64,000 bases of DNA from UBA830 sp002295635 (GTDB taxonomy: Bacteria > Pseudomonadota > Alphaproteobacteria > MPNO01 > UBA830), in assembly GCA_002295635.1 (NCBI GenBank), contig DBHK01000005.1, positions 34,396 to 98,395 on the forward strand, given 5' to 3'. The notes beneath the pieces were generated by a model. The model searched no databases. It was not told where the DNA came from and worked only from the letters and a program-made list of their open reading frames with translations. This document shows, piece by piece, positions 33,903 to 43,012 of the stretch. The position numbers were made by a program, and so were the translations under genes. Each line of letters opens with the position of its first letter. Positions within the stretch are counted from its first letter, which is position 1.

Positions 33903-35011
33903 CTAGGTTGCTTTACCTTGTGTCTCATCCCATTCAATATCAGGCTCCATTGTTGCGCAGGATAGCTGATCAGTCGGATATTGACTTGCGAGTGCTATTC
34001 GAGCGGACCCATCCGGATAACCGTTATTTTGATACTGGGTTCGGTCGCGAAGTCAAATGGGATGTCGATCTAATCGACGGATATGAAAATGCCCCCATGG
34101 CTGGGGTTGATATCAAGCGAGAAATAGGACGTGCTGACGTTATTTGGCTACATGGTTGGCAAACGCCGCGCATGAGGTCCTGTCTTCGGCAGGCGAAGCG
34201 GAGCGGTCGCCCGGTGCTAATGCGCGGCGAGAACTGCGATCTGGCGATGCCGGACGGCTCTGGTGTTCGGGGCTGGCTGAAGCGGAAATTTGTCAATAAG
34301 ATTTTTAAAAGCTGTGATTTTTATCTCGCTATAGGATCAGAGAACCGACGGTATTATCTTAACCGTGGCGTTCCCCCCCCTCAAATCATTGACATGCCTT
34401 ACGCCGTCGATAACGAGGCATTTGGGAATTTAGCGAAGTATGCAAAAAAAAATCGAAACGCACTCCGAGAAAAACTTGGGATTTCACCTACACGCAGAGT
34501 CGTTTTATTTGCGGGGAAGCTTCAATCTCGCAAAAATCCGCAACTATTGGCCAAGGCGATCGCAAGTGCTGACTGGGCCATAGAGGAGCCAGCATTGATA
34601 TTCGTGGGCGATGGAGAATCGCGTGCCGAGCTGGAAGAATTAGCGCCCGATGCAATATTTACAGGATTCGTAAACCAAACCGAGATGCCAGCTTACTACG
34701 ACCTAGCCGATATTTTCGTGCTTCCTTCAGTTCGTGAACCCTGGGGGCTTGCGGTGAACGAAGCCATGGCTTGCGGCACTGCCGCAATTGTAAGTGATCA
34801 GGTGGGTTGTGCCGCTGATCTTATCGATAGCGGAAACGGGCGCATCGTCCCCGCTGGTGATCAAATATCCCTCTCCAAAGCCCTAGTCGTATGTCTAAAT
34901 AACTCTGAAGAGATGGGAAAAGCTGCGCAACAGCGAATCTTACAGTGGGGATTCGATCAGGATATCGAGGGACTGAGGGCCGCACTTGCGAGAGCGGCGA
35001 CATTGACGTGA
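33899..35011 (+). CDS. GT4-family glycosyltransferase
   Basis: A 370-residue GT-B protein opening with TRLLYLVSHPIQYQAPLLR, a start typical of a GT4 subgroup. The donor domain has VLFAGKLQSRKNPQLLAKAI and VLPSVREPWGLAVNEAMACG with E-x7-E intact. I choose GTG 33899, which shares four bases with the previous stop, in line with the other joints of this operon. ATG 33869 and 33881 upstream are in frame. Confidence 0.85.
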   Translation: MTRLLYLVSHPIQYQAPLLRRIADQSDIDLRVLFERTHPDNRYFDTGFGREVKWDVDLIDGYENAPMAGVDIKREIGRADVIWLHGWQTPRMRSCLRQAKRSGRPVLMRGENCDLAMPDGSGVRGWLKRKFVNKIFKSCDFYLAIGSENRRYYLNRGVPPPQIIDMPYAVDNEAFGNLAKYAKKNRNALREKLGISPTRRVVLFAGKLQSRKNPQLLAKAIASADWAIEEPALIFVGDGESRAELEELAPDAIFTGFVNQTEMPAYYDLADIFVLPSVREPWGLAVNEAMACGTAAIVSDQVGCAADLIDSGNGRIVPAGDQISLSKALVVCLNNSEEMGKAAQQRILQWGFDQDIEGLRAALARAATLT

Positions 35012-36087
35012 CACGGGCAAACTCATCTTCGCTGCGGCGAGAGATCGTCGTCGTTGGTCAGACTTTCTTGGCTTCTCGGACACCGCAACGAGTTGCTGCG
35101 ATGCGTGCACTTGGTCATTCAGTCCGAGTGATCTCGACAATGCCAGACGGTAAAGACTATGAAACACGACCTTCCCTTATGACGCGGTTGAGATACCGTC
35201 TTCGCTTGCCTGCTGATCCGGCCGACGCGAATGCCGCCATTTTGTCGATCGGCGGTGAAATTGACGTTCTTTGGCTAGAGACCGCCGATATGATTCGAGC
35301 GCAGACGTTACGCTTACTGAAAGCCAAACACCCTAATGTTTCAATTGTCTACTATTCCGAAGACGATATGTTGAATCCGCTTAACAGGACAATCTGGCTG
35401 CAGCGGGCAATGCCACTGTTTGATCTATGGGCCACCACTAAATCTTTAAACTCAAGCCCGGCAGAATATAGTGTGCTGAGGCTTCGTAATCCGATGTTTG
35501 TCAACAATAGTTACGATCCCGATATCCATCGACCGGTTAGAATCAGTGTTGCAGACACCAAGAAATATGGCGCACCCGTCAGTTTTATTGGCACTTATGA
35601 ATCACCTCGTGCGAGATCAGTACTTCATCTTGCACGGTCGGGTTTGCAGGTTCGCGTATGGGGTAACGGCTGGGGTCGAATGTCGGAACGACACGAAAAT
35701 CTATGGATTGAGGGTAGGCCTGCCTATAATGATGAGTTTGCTAAAGTCGTTGCTGCCAGTCCGATCAATCTGTGCTTTCTAAGGCATGCTAATCGTGACT
35801 TACAAACTTGTCGGTCTATTGAGTTACCCGCATGCGCAGGCTTCATGGTGCATGAACGAAATCGAGAAATCCAAGAGCTGCTGCGAGAGTCGAAGGAGGC
35901 GGCATATTTTTCTGACGATATGGAACTCGTTGATGTGTGCCGCCGCTGGCTCGAAATGGGTGAGCAGCGCAAGGCGGTTGCGGAGAATGCCCACCTCCGA
36001 GTACAGGAACTAAGTTTGACGCATCAGGCAAATATTTTGAGAATTTTCACAGAACTTGAACTCAACCGACGGGAACCTGACAAATGA
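35008..36087 (+). CDS. CgeB-like glycosyltransferase
   Basis: A 359-residue protein of the CgeB/Glyco_trans_1_2 type. The C-terminal pattern is characteristic: CRSIELPACAGFMVHERNR, followed by KEAAYFSDDMELVDVCRRWL. The N-terminal half is a Rossmann-like domain including VVGQTFLASRTPQRVAAMRA. The start is GTG 35008, giving a four-base overlap with the previous gene. An ATG at 34945 is in frame but would create a 67-base overlap. It ends with an ATGA overlap to the next gene. Confidence 0.82.
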   Translation: MTRANSSSLRREIVVVGQTFLASRTPQRVAAMRALGHSVRVISTMPDGKDYETRPSLMTRLRYRLRLPADPADANAAILSIGGEIDVLWLETADMIRAQTLRLLKAKHPNVSIVYYSEDDMLNPLNRTIWLQRAMPLFDLWATTKSLNSSPAEYSVLRLRNPMFVNNSYDPDIHRPVRISVADTKKYGAPVSFIGTYESPRARSVLHLARSGLQVRVWGNGWGRMSERHENLWIEGRPAYNDEFAKVVAASPINLCFLRHANRDLQTCRSIELPACAGFMVHERNREIQELLRESKEAAYFSDDMELVDVCRRWLEMGEQRKAVAENAHLRVQELSLTHQANILRIFTELELNRREPDK

Positions 36088-37229
36088 AAATTGTCGTAAA
36101 TGCCCTGTCAGCCCGCCGGGGCGGTATCATTACTTATACCCGCAACCTAATGCAGTCATTCCGGTCGCAAGGTGTTAATGCGGTATTTGCACTGCCAGTC
36201 GGGAGTTCACTTCAAAATGAAGATGCTGAGACCATTTGCTTACCGGTTACCGAGCTTAGATCGTTATCACGAGTATTGTGGGAACAGACTACCTGGCGCC
36301 GTATCGTAAAGGACCTGAACCCCGATATACTCTATTCTTCCGCAAATTTTGGAATAATTCGATCGCCAGTTCCCCAAGTCCTCCTTGTCCGCGAAGGAGG
36401 ATTATTCGATCCGACATATCTTACTAATATAGCGCCCGCACTGGGTTCTCGGAGCGTTCTTGAGAGATCCTTGCGCCGACGTCTTATAATCGCGTCAGCC
36501 AGATCGTCTAATCTGATACTGACACCCACAGATGCGATGGGAGATTTATTTCAGACTTGGGCACCTGATCTATCATGGAAAATACAAAAAAACTCGTACG
36601 GAACGAGAGTGGATCATTTCAGAGACAATTCCAAAGAACAGCGTATATGGAGAGAGGACGGCATGCTAAGGATCTTGCTCGTGTCGGCCTACTACTCTCA
36701 CAAGCAACCAGGTCTGGTTGCTGAGGCGGCCCGTAAGCTTAACGACGCGGGGATCAAGACACACCTTACCCTGACGATGGATTTTGACCAGATAAAAAAT
36801 GCACCGGGCGGGTCAAAAGATCTCTTTCTTCTTCGTCGAGGCGCAGAGCGTGGCGAAGTCACGATGCTCGGTGATGTAAAATACACAGATTTACCTGCTC
36901 TATATGCGGAAAGTGATCTTTTCGTGACGCCGTCCCTTTCGGAAACGTTTGGGCACCCTCTAATCGAGGCAATGGCAAGTGAGACTTTGATTGTCGCCTC
37001 AAACACTCCTGTCCATAGGGAGGTATGCCAAGACTCTGCCGTTTATTTCTCCGGTACTTCTGTTGACGATTTAGTTCAGAGTATCCAGAGTTTGGATGAA
37101 AATCCTCGCCGCCGCGCATCTGTTCTCTCTCTCGCGACTAGCCTTGGGAAACAGAGTTATACATGGGATAGTCACGTCAAACGACTACTTGAAAATTTCA
37201 AAACAGTTTTAGCGGGCCGGGTCTGTTGA
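36084..37229 (+). CDS. GT4-family glycosyltransferase
   Basis: A 381-residue GT-B protein. VNALSARRGGIITYTRNLM is the N-terminal loop, and VTPSLSETFGHPLIEAMASE holds the E-x7-E pair. It resembles the gene at 31531 in both halves, suggesting an old duplication within the locus. It starts by ATGA overlap and is followed by a 37-base gap, the only break within the run of glycosyltransferases. Confidence 0.86.
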   Translation: MKIVVNALSARRGGIITYTRNLMQSFRSQGVNAVFALPVGSSLQNEDAETICLPVTELRSLSRVLWEQTTWRRIVKDLNPDILYSSANFGIIRSPVPQVLLVREGGLFDPTYLTNIAPALGSRSVLERSLRRRLIIASARSSNLILTPTDAMGDLFQTWAPDLSWKIQKNSYGTRVDHFRDNSKEQRIWREDGMLRILLVSAYYSHKQPGLVAEAARKLNDAGIKTHLTLTMDFDQIKNAPGGSKDLFLLRRGAERGEVTMLGDVKYTDLPALYAESDLFVTPSLSETFGHPLIEAMASETLIVASNTPVHREVCQDSAVYFSGTSVDDLVQSIQSLDENPRRRASVLSLATSLGKQSYTWDSHVKRLLENFKTVLAGRVC

Positions 37230-37266
37230 CCAGCAAATCTTTCATGTATCTCCCTACGGGATTTCG

Positions 37267-38466
37267 ATGAAAATCGTTCTAGTAAATCACACTCATCCGG
37301 ATTCCCCGCACGTCGCGGCGCTGCGAATGTCTGAAATTGCAAAACATTTATCGGCAGCTGGGGATCAGACTATTTTATTTTCTGGCCCGCTCCATATTGA
37401 CGACCCCGGCGATGACCCGGCATTGGTCGAGACGAGGATAGAGACGCATGATTGGTCTAAGCCATTATACATTTCTGGACCGTTGGTTCGAACGCCAATT
37501 CGGCGTGCAGCACGGGAGGGAAAAATTGTACCTCCATTCCGCCAGGTGATCATCGGTGCGACGTATCTTTTCTGGGGCGGTATATTTTGCGATTGGCGTG
37601 CTGGTTCCTCTGCCTTCTTAACGCCGGTAGCAAAGGCGTTTTGTCCCGATCTGGTTTACGGAACCTTCGGCAATACAGACGCTTGGTACGTTGCACGAAG
37701 TCTTGCGGTTACAGCTAAATGCCCTTGGGTCGCGGATTACAAAGACCCATGGAATAAATTTATACCTATCGGGCTACGGCATAATGTCGCTTCCCGATTT
37801 ACCGACTTGGCTGCAATGACGGTCTTTTCTAAAGCCCACGGGCGCGACGCTTCTGCTTGGTTTCCCGGGAAAAAGTACGTCGTTTACAGTGGTTACCGAG
37901 CGGAACCAAATACGAAAAAATCGACCAAGAAAAACGATATTTTCAGGGTCTGTCTTAGTGGCAGTGTTTATGATGGTGACAAGGTCCGGCTGTTGCTAGA
38001 GGGTATGATCCGGACTTCATTAAGTCAGAAGATTGTCCTTTTCTATGCTGGGAACGACGGCGGAGTCGTCGACAAGATTGTCGAACAGGAAAATTTTCCT
38101 GTGGAGTTTGAAAATCTGGGTTATCTGGATATAGCCGCACTGGTTCAACTGCAGGCTAGTGCCACAGTTAATGTATATATCCGGAACGAAGAAAGCTTGT
38201 TCCAACAAAAGGTTATTGAATTGTTGGCTCTGGGTAGACCTGTAATGGCAATACCGGGAGAGAGCGCCGAGGCGTCAGATATCGCCAGGAAGATCGGCGG
38301 AGAATTGATCGGCGCCAAGACCCCGGGGGAGATTGCCGGGGCGTTGGCGGTAATAGGCGACGATCGAACAGAAATTGATCAGGGTCGGCTTCAGCCCTAC
38401 TCATGGTCCTGCCAGACAAAGAAACTTCGACAGATATTTTCTGATGTGATGGACGGATGGGTATGA
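37267..38466 (+). CDS. GT-B family glycosyltransferase
   Basis: A 399-residue protein with a glycosyltransferase 4-like N-terminal domain, VNHTHPDSPHVAALRMSEIA, and DLVYGTFGNTDAWYVARSLA, followed by WVADYKDPWNKF, a segment common in GT-B enzymes that act on lipid-linked sugars. The C-terminal donor domain is recognisable (VNVYIRNEESLFQQKVIELL) but lacks the usual E-x7-E spacing. Activity is probable; specificity is unknown. Confidence 0.78.
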   Translation: MKIVLVNHTHPDSPHVAALRMSEIAKHLSAAGDQTILFSGPLHIDDPGDDPALVETRIETHDWSKPLYISGPLVRTPIRRAAREGKIVPPFRQVIIGATYLFWGGIFCDWRAGSSAFLTPVAKAFCPDLVYGTFGNTDAWYVARSLAVTAKCPWVADYKDPWNKFIPIGLRHNVASRFTDLAAMTVFSKAHGRDASAWFPGKKYVVYSGYRAEPNTKKSTKKNDIFRVCLSGSVYDGDKVRLLLEGMIRTSLSQKIVLFYAGNDGGVVDKIVEQENFPVEFENLGYLDIAALVQLQASATVNVYIRNEESLFQQKVIELLALGRPVMAIPGESAEASDIARKIGGELIGAKTPGEIAGALAVIGDDRTEIDQGRLQPYSWSCQTKKLRQIFSDVMDGWV

Positions 38467-39608
38467 AGGTTGAAGTAGCTGTTCACGGTCGCTTTCACGC
38501 CTTTGCTCTCGCAAAAGGACTCTATGGAGAGGGTTTTCTGGGCACACTTCACACCACATATCCCTCCTTCGCGGTTCGTCGTATCACTGGGACCGGGCTT
38601 ACACTCAATTGTGCACCGCATCTAGAAGTTATACGCCGGCTCGCGCAACGCTCAACGGGGCATGATGTGACCGATTTTATTTTGCCACGTTTCGGGCGTT
38701 TTGTGGCACAGAACCTGGGGCAGTCTGGGGCAGACCTATTGGTGGGCTGGAGTTCAGCAACGGTTGAGGCAATACCGGTGGCGAGGGAAAAAGGTATGGC
38801 TATAATCGTTGACCGGGGTGCGTCTCACATACTGCACCAGAACAATATTCTGGCGGCGGCATATCAGCAATTAGATCTGAAATTTCCCGGAATTTCCCAA
38901 CGTTTGATAGAACGCGAAACGACAGAATATCTTGCTGCAGACAAAATAATGGTGCCGTCGAAGGTTGCCGAAAAATCATTTATTCATCAAGGCATTCCGT
39001 CTGGAAAGCTAGCTGTTGTGCCGTTAGGCGTAGATGTTGATCGCTTTCAACCCGTTGACCGATCTTCAAGATTTCGCAAACCCAGAATTCTCTTTGTCGG
39101 GTCGATAGGTATCCAGAAAGGTTTGCCTCGACTATTGCAGGCCTTCTCGCAATTGAGACGGGAAGCAGAATTGCACTTGGTGGGGCCAGTCGAATCCGAA
39201 TTTTCCAGCGCTCTTCGGGGTTTGCCGACAGATGGCGTAACTTTTCATGGACCCATTGCAAAAGAAAAGGTATCCGATTTCTATAAAAACGCTGATATCT
39301 TCTGTTTGCCATCCATTCATGAAGGATTTGGGATGGTTGTGCTCGAAGCTATGGCATCCGGATTGCCGGTTGTCGTATCCGATCAAGTCGGTGCGGCTGA
39401 TGTAATTCATAATGGCGAATCCGGGTACGTATTTCCTGTCGCATCAGAAGAGGTGCTAACCGAGATATTCGCTGAACTAATTTTTAATTCGAAGTTGAGA
39501 AAAATAATCGGACAAGCAGCGCGGCAAGTGGCAGAAAGTAGAGAAAATACGTGGGAAGGATACATAGATAGAGTTGTTCCAGTTTTGAGCAGAGTTTCTC
39601 AGTGCTGA
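38463..39608 (+). CDS. GT4-family glycosyltransferase
   Basis: A 381-residue GT-B protein. It starts at ATG 38463 by ATGA overlap with the previous gene. ILFVGSIGIQKGLPRLLQAF opens the donor domain near residue 205, and CLPSIHEGFGMVVLEAMASG has the E-x7-E pair. It is the last plus-strand gene of the glycan run, ending three bases before the convergent asparagine synthase. Confidence 0.88.
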   Translation: MKVEVAVHGRFHAFALAKGLYGEGFLGTLHTTYPSFAVRRITGTGLTLNCAPHLEVIRRLAQRSTGHDVTDFILPRFGRFVAQNLGQSGADLLVGWSSATVEAIPVAREKGMAIIVDRGASHILHQNNILAAAYQQLDLKFPGISQRLIERETTEYLAADKIMVPSKVAEKSFIHQGIPSGKLAVVPLGVDVDRFQPVDRSSRFRKPRILFVGSIGIQKGLPRLLQAFSQLRREAELHLVGPVESEFSSALRGLPTDGVTFHGPIAKEKVSDFYKNADIFCLPSIHEGFGMVVLEAMASGLPVVVSDQVGAADVIHNGESGYVFPVASEEVLTEIFAELIFNSKLRKIIGQAARQVAESRENTWEGYIDRVVPVLSRVSQC

Positions 39609-39611
39609 CAC

Positions 39612-41504
39612 CTAGCCGTGCGGAGAGAATCGATCTATTTCTGAAACTCGAGTGAGGAAAAGATCTCTCCATTTCTGCGTTATAATCACCTTCCAAATTG
39701 TGGGTGCAAGCGAGGTCTCGCCCGCCCGAAACCGGTTCCACGATTGGCGGCACCATGAGGTGTCCCAAAAACCATTTTTACTGAAGTCGGAACTCTTAAA
39801 TAATGCGTCTGCTAGATCACCTAAGTCGCCTTCTAGCCAGCGTGCAATGGGAGGAAGAAAACCTTGCTTGCCCCAGCGTGTTATTATCGGTTCTGGGAGA
39901 ATTCCCCGCATACTTCGTCGCAGTATATGCTTTGTCTCTGCATCACCCATGAGCAATTCTACCGGCAGCGTTCGGACAAACTCGTAAATGCGATGATCAC
40001 AGAAGGGGAGCCGTACCTCCCTAGAATGAGCCATCGAGTTGCGATCGCCATATCGCAAAAGGGTAGTTAGAAAACCGGTAAATGCGTCGCCTCTTAAAGC
40101 TGCATGAAGATCGTCGGGTTGGACTGCCAGATCTTCCCGAACCCGCGACGCGTTTTTCCAGTCGAGAGAGAGTATCGCGCTAGTCCCCCTGCCAAGAAAA
40201 CGCGCCAAGATTTTTTTGGGTATTGGCGGGAGCCGTCTTTTCCAGACCTGATCCCTCTCTGAGAACGCCAGCGGATAGCGATCTCGAATAGCCTTCTCTT
40301 CGGCAGGGTCATACTCTCCCTTGCGACGTCGGCTTTCGATATAGGGTACAAAGTACTGTTCGTATCCCGCTAAGATTTCGTCGCCACCCTGTCCGTCCAA
40401 TAAGACAGTGACCCCGGCATTTTTCGCGGCCTCGAATACACTCCACTGAGAGAACTGGCTAGTACTGTCAACAGGAAGCTCATTCAACCACAAAAATGTG
40501 TCTAAGGACTCTACTAGTTTCTCGCCGGTCGGAAATACATTGTGTGATCTAGTTCCTGAAGCCGTGGACACAATTTCTGCCCAAGTGCCCTCATCCGAAT
40601 CGCTGCCTGGAAATCGACCAGTGAATGTGTCGTAATCCGTCGTATCTCCGACCAGATCCCTTGCAATGCATGTGATTGATCCTGAGTCTAGGCCGCCAGA
40701 AAGGCAGGACCCGACGCGTACGTCACTACGCAACCGAATCCTGACCGCATCTTCGAGCAGGGATTTAAAGGCTGGAACGGCGTCTTTGGCTGGAACACCT
40801 GAAAGGACCGAGGTGGAGAGGGGCCGCCAATAGGATGAAACATTGAAGCTTAGGTCACGGGTATTCAGAACTAGTTTCTCACCCGGGAGCAATTGCTGAA
40901 TATCGTGAAACAGGGTGTTTCGGTCTTGATCAAGTGCATTTGAGGGCGTCACGAGGAATTGCGCCAAAAGGTTGTCGTCAATATCGGGCCCTACACCCTC
41001 GAGCGTCAACAGGGCTTTGTAATCCGATGCAAATGCAAAAAAACCGGCGTCCTCGGCAAACAAAAACGGTTTCTCACCTAAACGGTCCCTCGCGCATAGG
41101 ATGCGATCATGTTTCGCATCATAAAGAGCAAAGGCAAACATTCCGTTGAACCGATCTAGGCAAGCATCGCCCCATTTGCGATATGCCTCCAGAATGACCT
41201 CTGAATCACTTTCGCTGCGAAAATTCGCGCCAGCGCCCGAGAGTTCAGCACGCAATTCCTTATAATTATATATTTCGCCGTTATAAGTTAGTGTGAGTCT
41301 GCCGCTGGCATCTTGCATCGGCTGAGAGGCGCGATCTGTAAGGTCGATAATTGACAACCTTCGGTGTCCGAAACAAAGACTCCCGTCAGGGGCGAGCCAA
41401 TGGCCCTCGCCGTCTGGCCCGCGATGGATCATCAGATCGGTCATCGCCTTCACTGCCAGCTGATTTACGGCTGACAGCGTTGCAATACCCGCTATTGCAC
41501 ACAT
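39612..41504 (-). CDS. asnB: Glutamine-hydrolysing asparagine synthase (AsnB-type)
   Basis: A 630-residue AsnB-family enzyme that transfers glutamine-derived ammonia to a carboxylate. Cys2 (MCAIAG) is the glutaminase nucleophile. MIHRGPDGEG and LTYNGEIYNYKELR belong to the class II amidotransferase domain. The synthetase domain has the pyrophosphate motif SCLSGGLDSGSI near residue 260. Many such genes sit in surface-glycan loci and may amidate a sugar acid rather than aspartate, which fits this context. Convergent with the glycosyltransferase run. Confidence 0.88.
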   Translation of the reverse strand: MCAIAGIATLSAVNQLAVKAMTDLMIHRGPDGEGHWLAPDGSLCFGHRRLSIIDLTDRASQPMQDASGRLTLTYNGEIYNYKELRAELSGAGANFRSESDSEVILEAYRKWGDACLDRFNGMFAFALYDAKHDRILCARDRLGEKPFLFAEDAGFFAFASDYKALLTLEGVGPDIDDNLLAQFLVTPSNALDQDRNTLFHDIQQLLPGEKLVLNTRDLSFNVSSYWRPLSTSVLSGVPAKDAVPAFKSLLEDAVRIRLRSDVRVGSCLSGGLDSGSITCIARDLVGDTTDYDTFTGRFPGSDSDEGTWAEIVSTASGTRSHNVFPTGEKLVESLDTFLWLNELPVDSTSQFSQWSVFEAAKNAGVTVLLDGQGGDEILAGYEQYFVPYIESRRRKGEYDPAEEKAIRDRYPLAFSERDQVWKRRLPPIPKKILARFLGRGTSAILSLDWKNASRVREDLAVQPDDLHAALRGDAFTGFLTTLLRYGDRNSMAHSREVRLPFCDHRIYEFVRTLPVELLMGDAETKHILRRSMRGILPEPIITRWGKQGFLPPIARWLEGDLGDLADALFKSSDFSKNGFWDTSWCRQSWNRFRAGETSLAPTIWKVIITQKWRDLFLTRVSEIDRFSPHG

Positions 41505-41648
41505 TACGCGACCTCATATCGCTGTTAATAGATTCGATGGTTTAGGACATCCACTCGGTACAGGAAAGTACATTGACGATTTGATTATTTCCGCTGATGG
41601 CCCGGTGCGGCTCAGCGTGCTATATTAAGAGGGGAATACCTAGGATAT

Positions 41649-42533
41649 GTGAACGGTGAGGCGAGATTGACTAACATGAGATATGAGTCCCCCGCAACTC
41701 TCGATGCAGCGGTAGGATTGCTTGCTTCGGAGAGTGGCGACGTAAAACTTTTCGCCGGCGGTACGGACGTAATGGTGCAAATTCATCTAGATTTGATCGA
41801 ACCTGATCTAATTGTCGATGTGAAAAATATTGCTGAAATGCGTGAAGTCGTTGAGGAAAATGGCGTCTGGCGCCTTGGCGCCGCTGTCACCGGCAAGGAA
41901 CTCATGGATAATTCGGCCTTTAACGCCGCGTGGCCCGGCGTGATGGACGGCGTGCGTCTAATCGGTTCAGTTCAGGTCCGTGGGAGGGCGACCGTTGGTG
42001 GTAATCTTTGTAACGCGTCACCTGCTGCTGACAGCGTTCCACCGATGATTGCTGCTGGAGCGATCGCTAATGTCATAGGACCGAGAGGCCAACGCGATAT
42101 CCCCATGGCGGAGATTGTCGTTGGGCCCGGAAAGACATCACTTGCAAATGGTGAGATTGTTGTGTCGTTCAGCTTACCCAAACGCCCGGCGAACTCGGGC
42201 GATGCCTACTTAAGGTTCACGCCGCGAACTGAAATGGATATTGCGGTGGTCGGCTGCGGCGTTAATTTGACACTCGACGCCGACGGCACGTGCGCTGCGG
42301 CTCGCGTATCACTTGGCGCCGTCGCGGCGCGACCGCTTTTGGTTGAGGCCGCCGCCAATGCGTTGATCGGCACTAAATTGGATGATGATGCCATGGATGC
42401 GCTTGCGGCCGCTGCAAGCGCAGCGTGCACCCCTATCGACGATAAGCGCGGCACAATCGAATACAGAACCGAAGTAGCAGGCGTACTCGCCCAGCGGGCC
42501 GCCGCCATTGCGCTAGAAAGGGCAAAATCCTGA
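41649..42533 (+). CDS. Molybdenum hydroxylase FAD-binding subunit (CoxM-like), system 1
   Basis: The flavin subunit of a xanthine-dehydrogenase-family enzyme. FAD-binding motifs are KLFAGGTDVMVQ near residue 37 and ATVGGNLCNASPAADSVPPM near residue 115. It has no 4Fe-4S insertion, so it is not a 4-hydroxybenzoyl-CoA reductase FAD subunit. The start is either GTG 41649 or ATG 41676; the latter gives the usual family N-terminus MRYESPATLDAAV. Its stop overlaps the FeS gene start by one base. Operon order FAD-FeS-Mo matches coxMSL. Confidence 0.87.
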   Translation: MNGEARLTNMRYESPATLDAAVGLLASESGDVKLFAGGTDVMVQIHLDLIEPDLIVDVKNIAEMREVVEENGVWRLGAAVTGKELMDNSAFNAAWPGVMDGVRLIGSVQVRGRATVGGNLCNASPAADSVPPMIAAGAIANVIGPRGQRDIPMAEIVVGPGKTSLANGEIVVSFSLPKRPANSGDAYLRFTPRTEMDIAVVGCGVNLTLDADGTCAAARVSLGAVAARPLLVEAAANALIGTKLDDDAMDALAAAASAACTPIDDKRGTIEYRTEVAGVLAQRAAAIALERAKS

Positions 42534-43009
42534 TGGCCAAACATTATGTAAACACCACAATTAATGGAGACGAGCAAGAGTTGCTTTGCGATGCGACCCA
42601 GACTCTGCTGGATGTGCTGCGTGATGAACTTGGTATGACCGGCACGAAGGAAGGTTGTGGAACCGGTGATTGCGGCGCATGCAGCGTTACAATGGACGGG
42701 GTTCTGGTATGCTCTTGTTTAGTGATGGGAATCGAAGCAAACGGAAAGTTTATTGAAACAATCGAGGGCATGGCTGACGGCGATGATCTTCATCCATTAC
42801 AGCAGAAGTTTATCGAACACATTGCGCTTCAATGCGGTATTTGCACGCCCGGTCTACTTGTTGCGTCAAAGGCCTTACTTGAGGAAAACTCAGATCCGAC
42901 TGAAGAGGAAATCCGCTACTGGCTAGCTGGTAATCTATGCCGTTGTACTGGTTATCATAAAGTCATCGAGGCGGTACAGGATGCCGCCCGCGAAATGAGA
43001 GGAGCCTGA
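42533..43009 (+). CDS. Molybdenum hydroxylase 2Fe-2S subunit (CoxS-like), system 1
   Basis: A 158-residue protein with two 2Fe-2S clusters. The plant-type site is GCGTGDCGACSV with a later cysteine in VLVCSC. The second cluster has QCGICTPGLL and NLCRCTGYHKV. It carries electrons from the Mo site to the FAD subunit. Confidence 0.92.
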   Translation: MAKHYVNTTINGDEQELLCDATQTLLDVLRDELGMTGTKEGCGTGDCGACSVTMDGVLVCSCLVMGIEANGKFIETIEGMADGDDLHPLQQKFIEHIALQCGICTPGLLVASKALLEENSDPTEEEIRYWLAGNLCRCTGYHKVIEAVQDAAREMRGA

Positions 43010-43012
43010 TCC

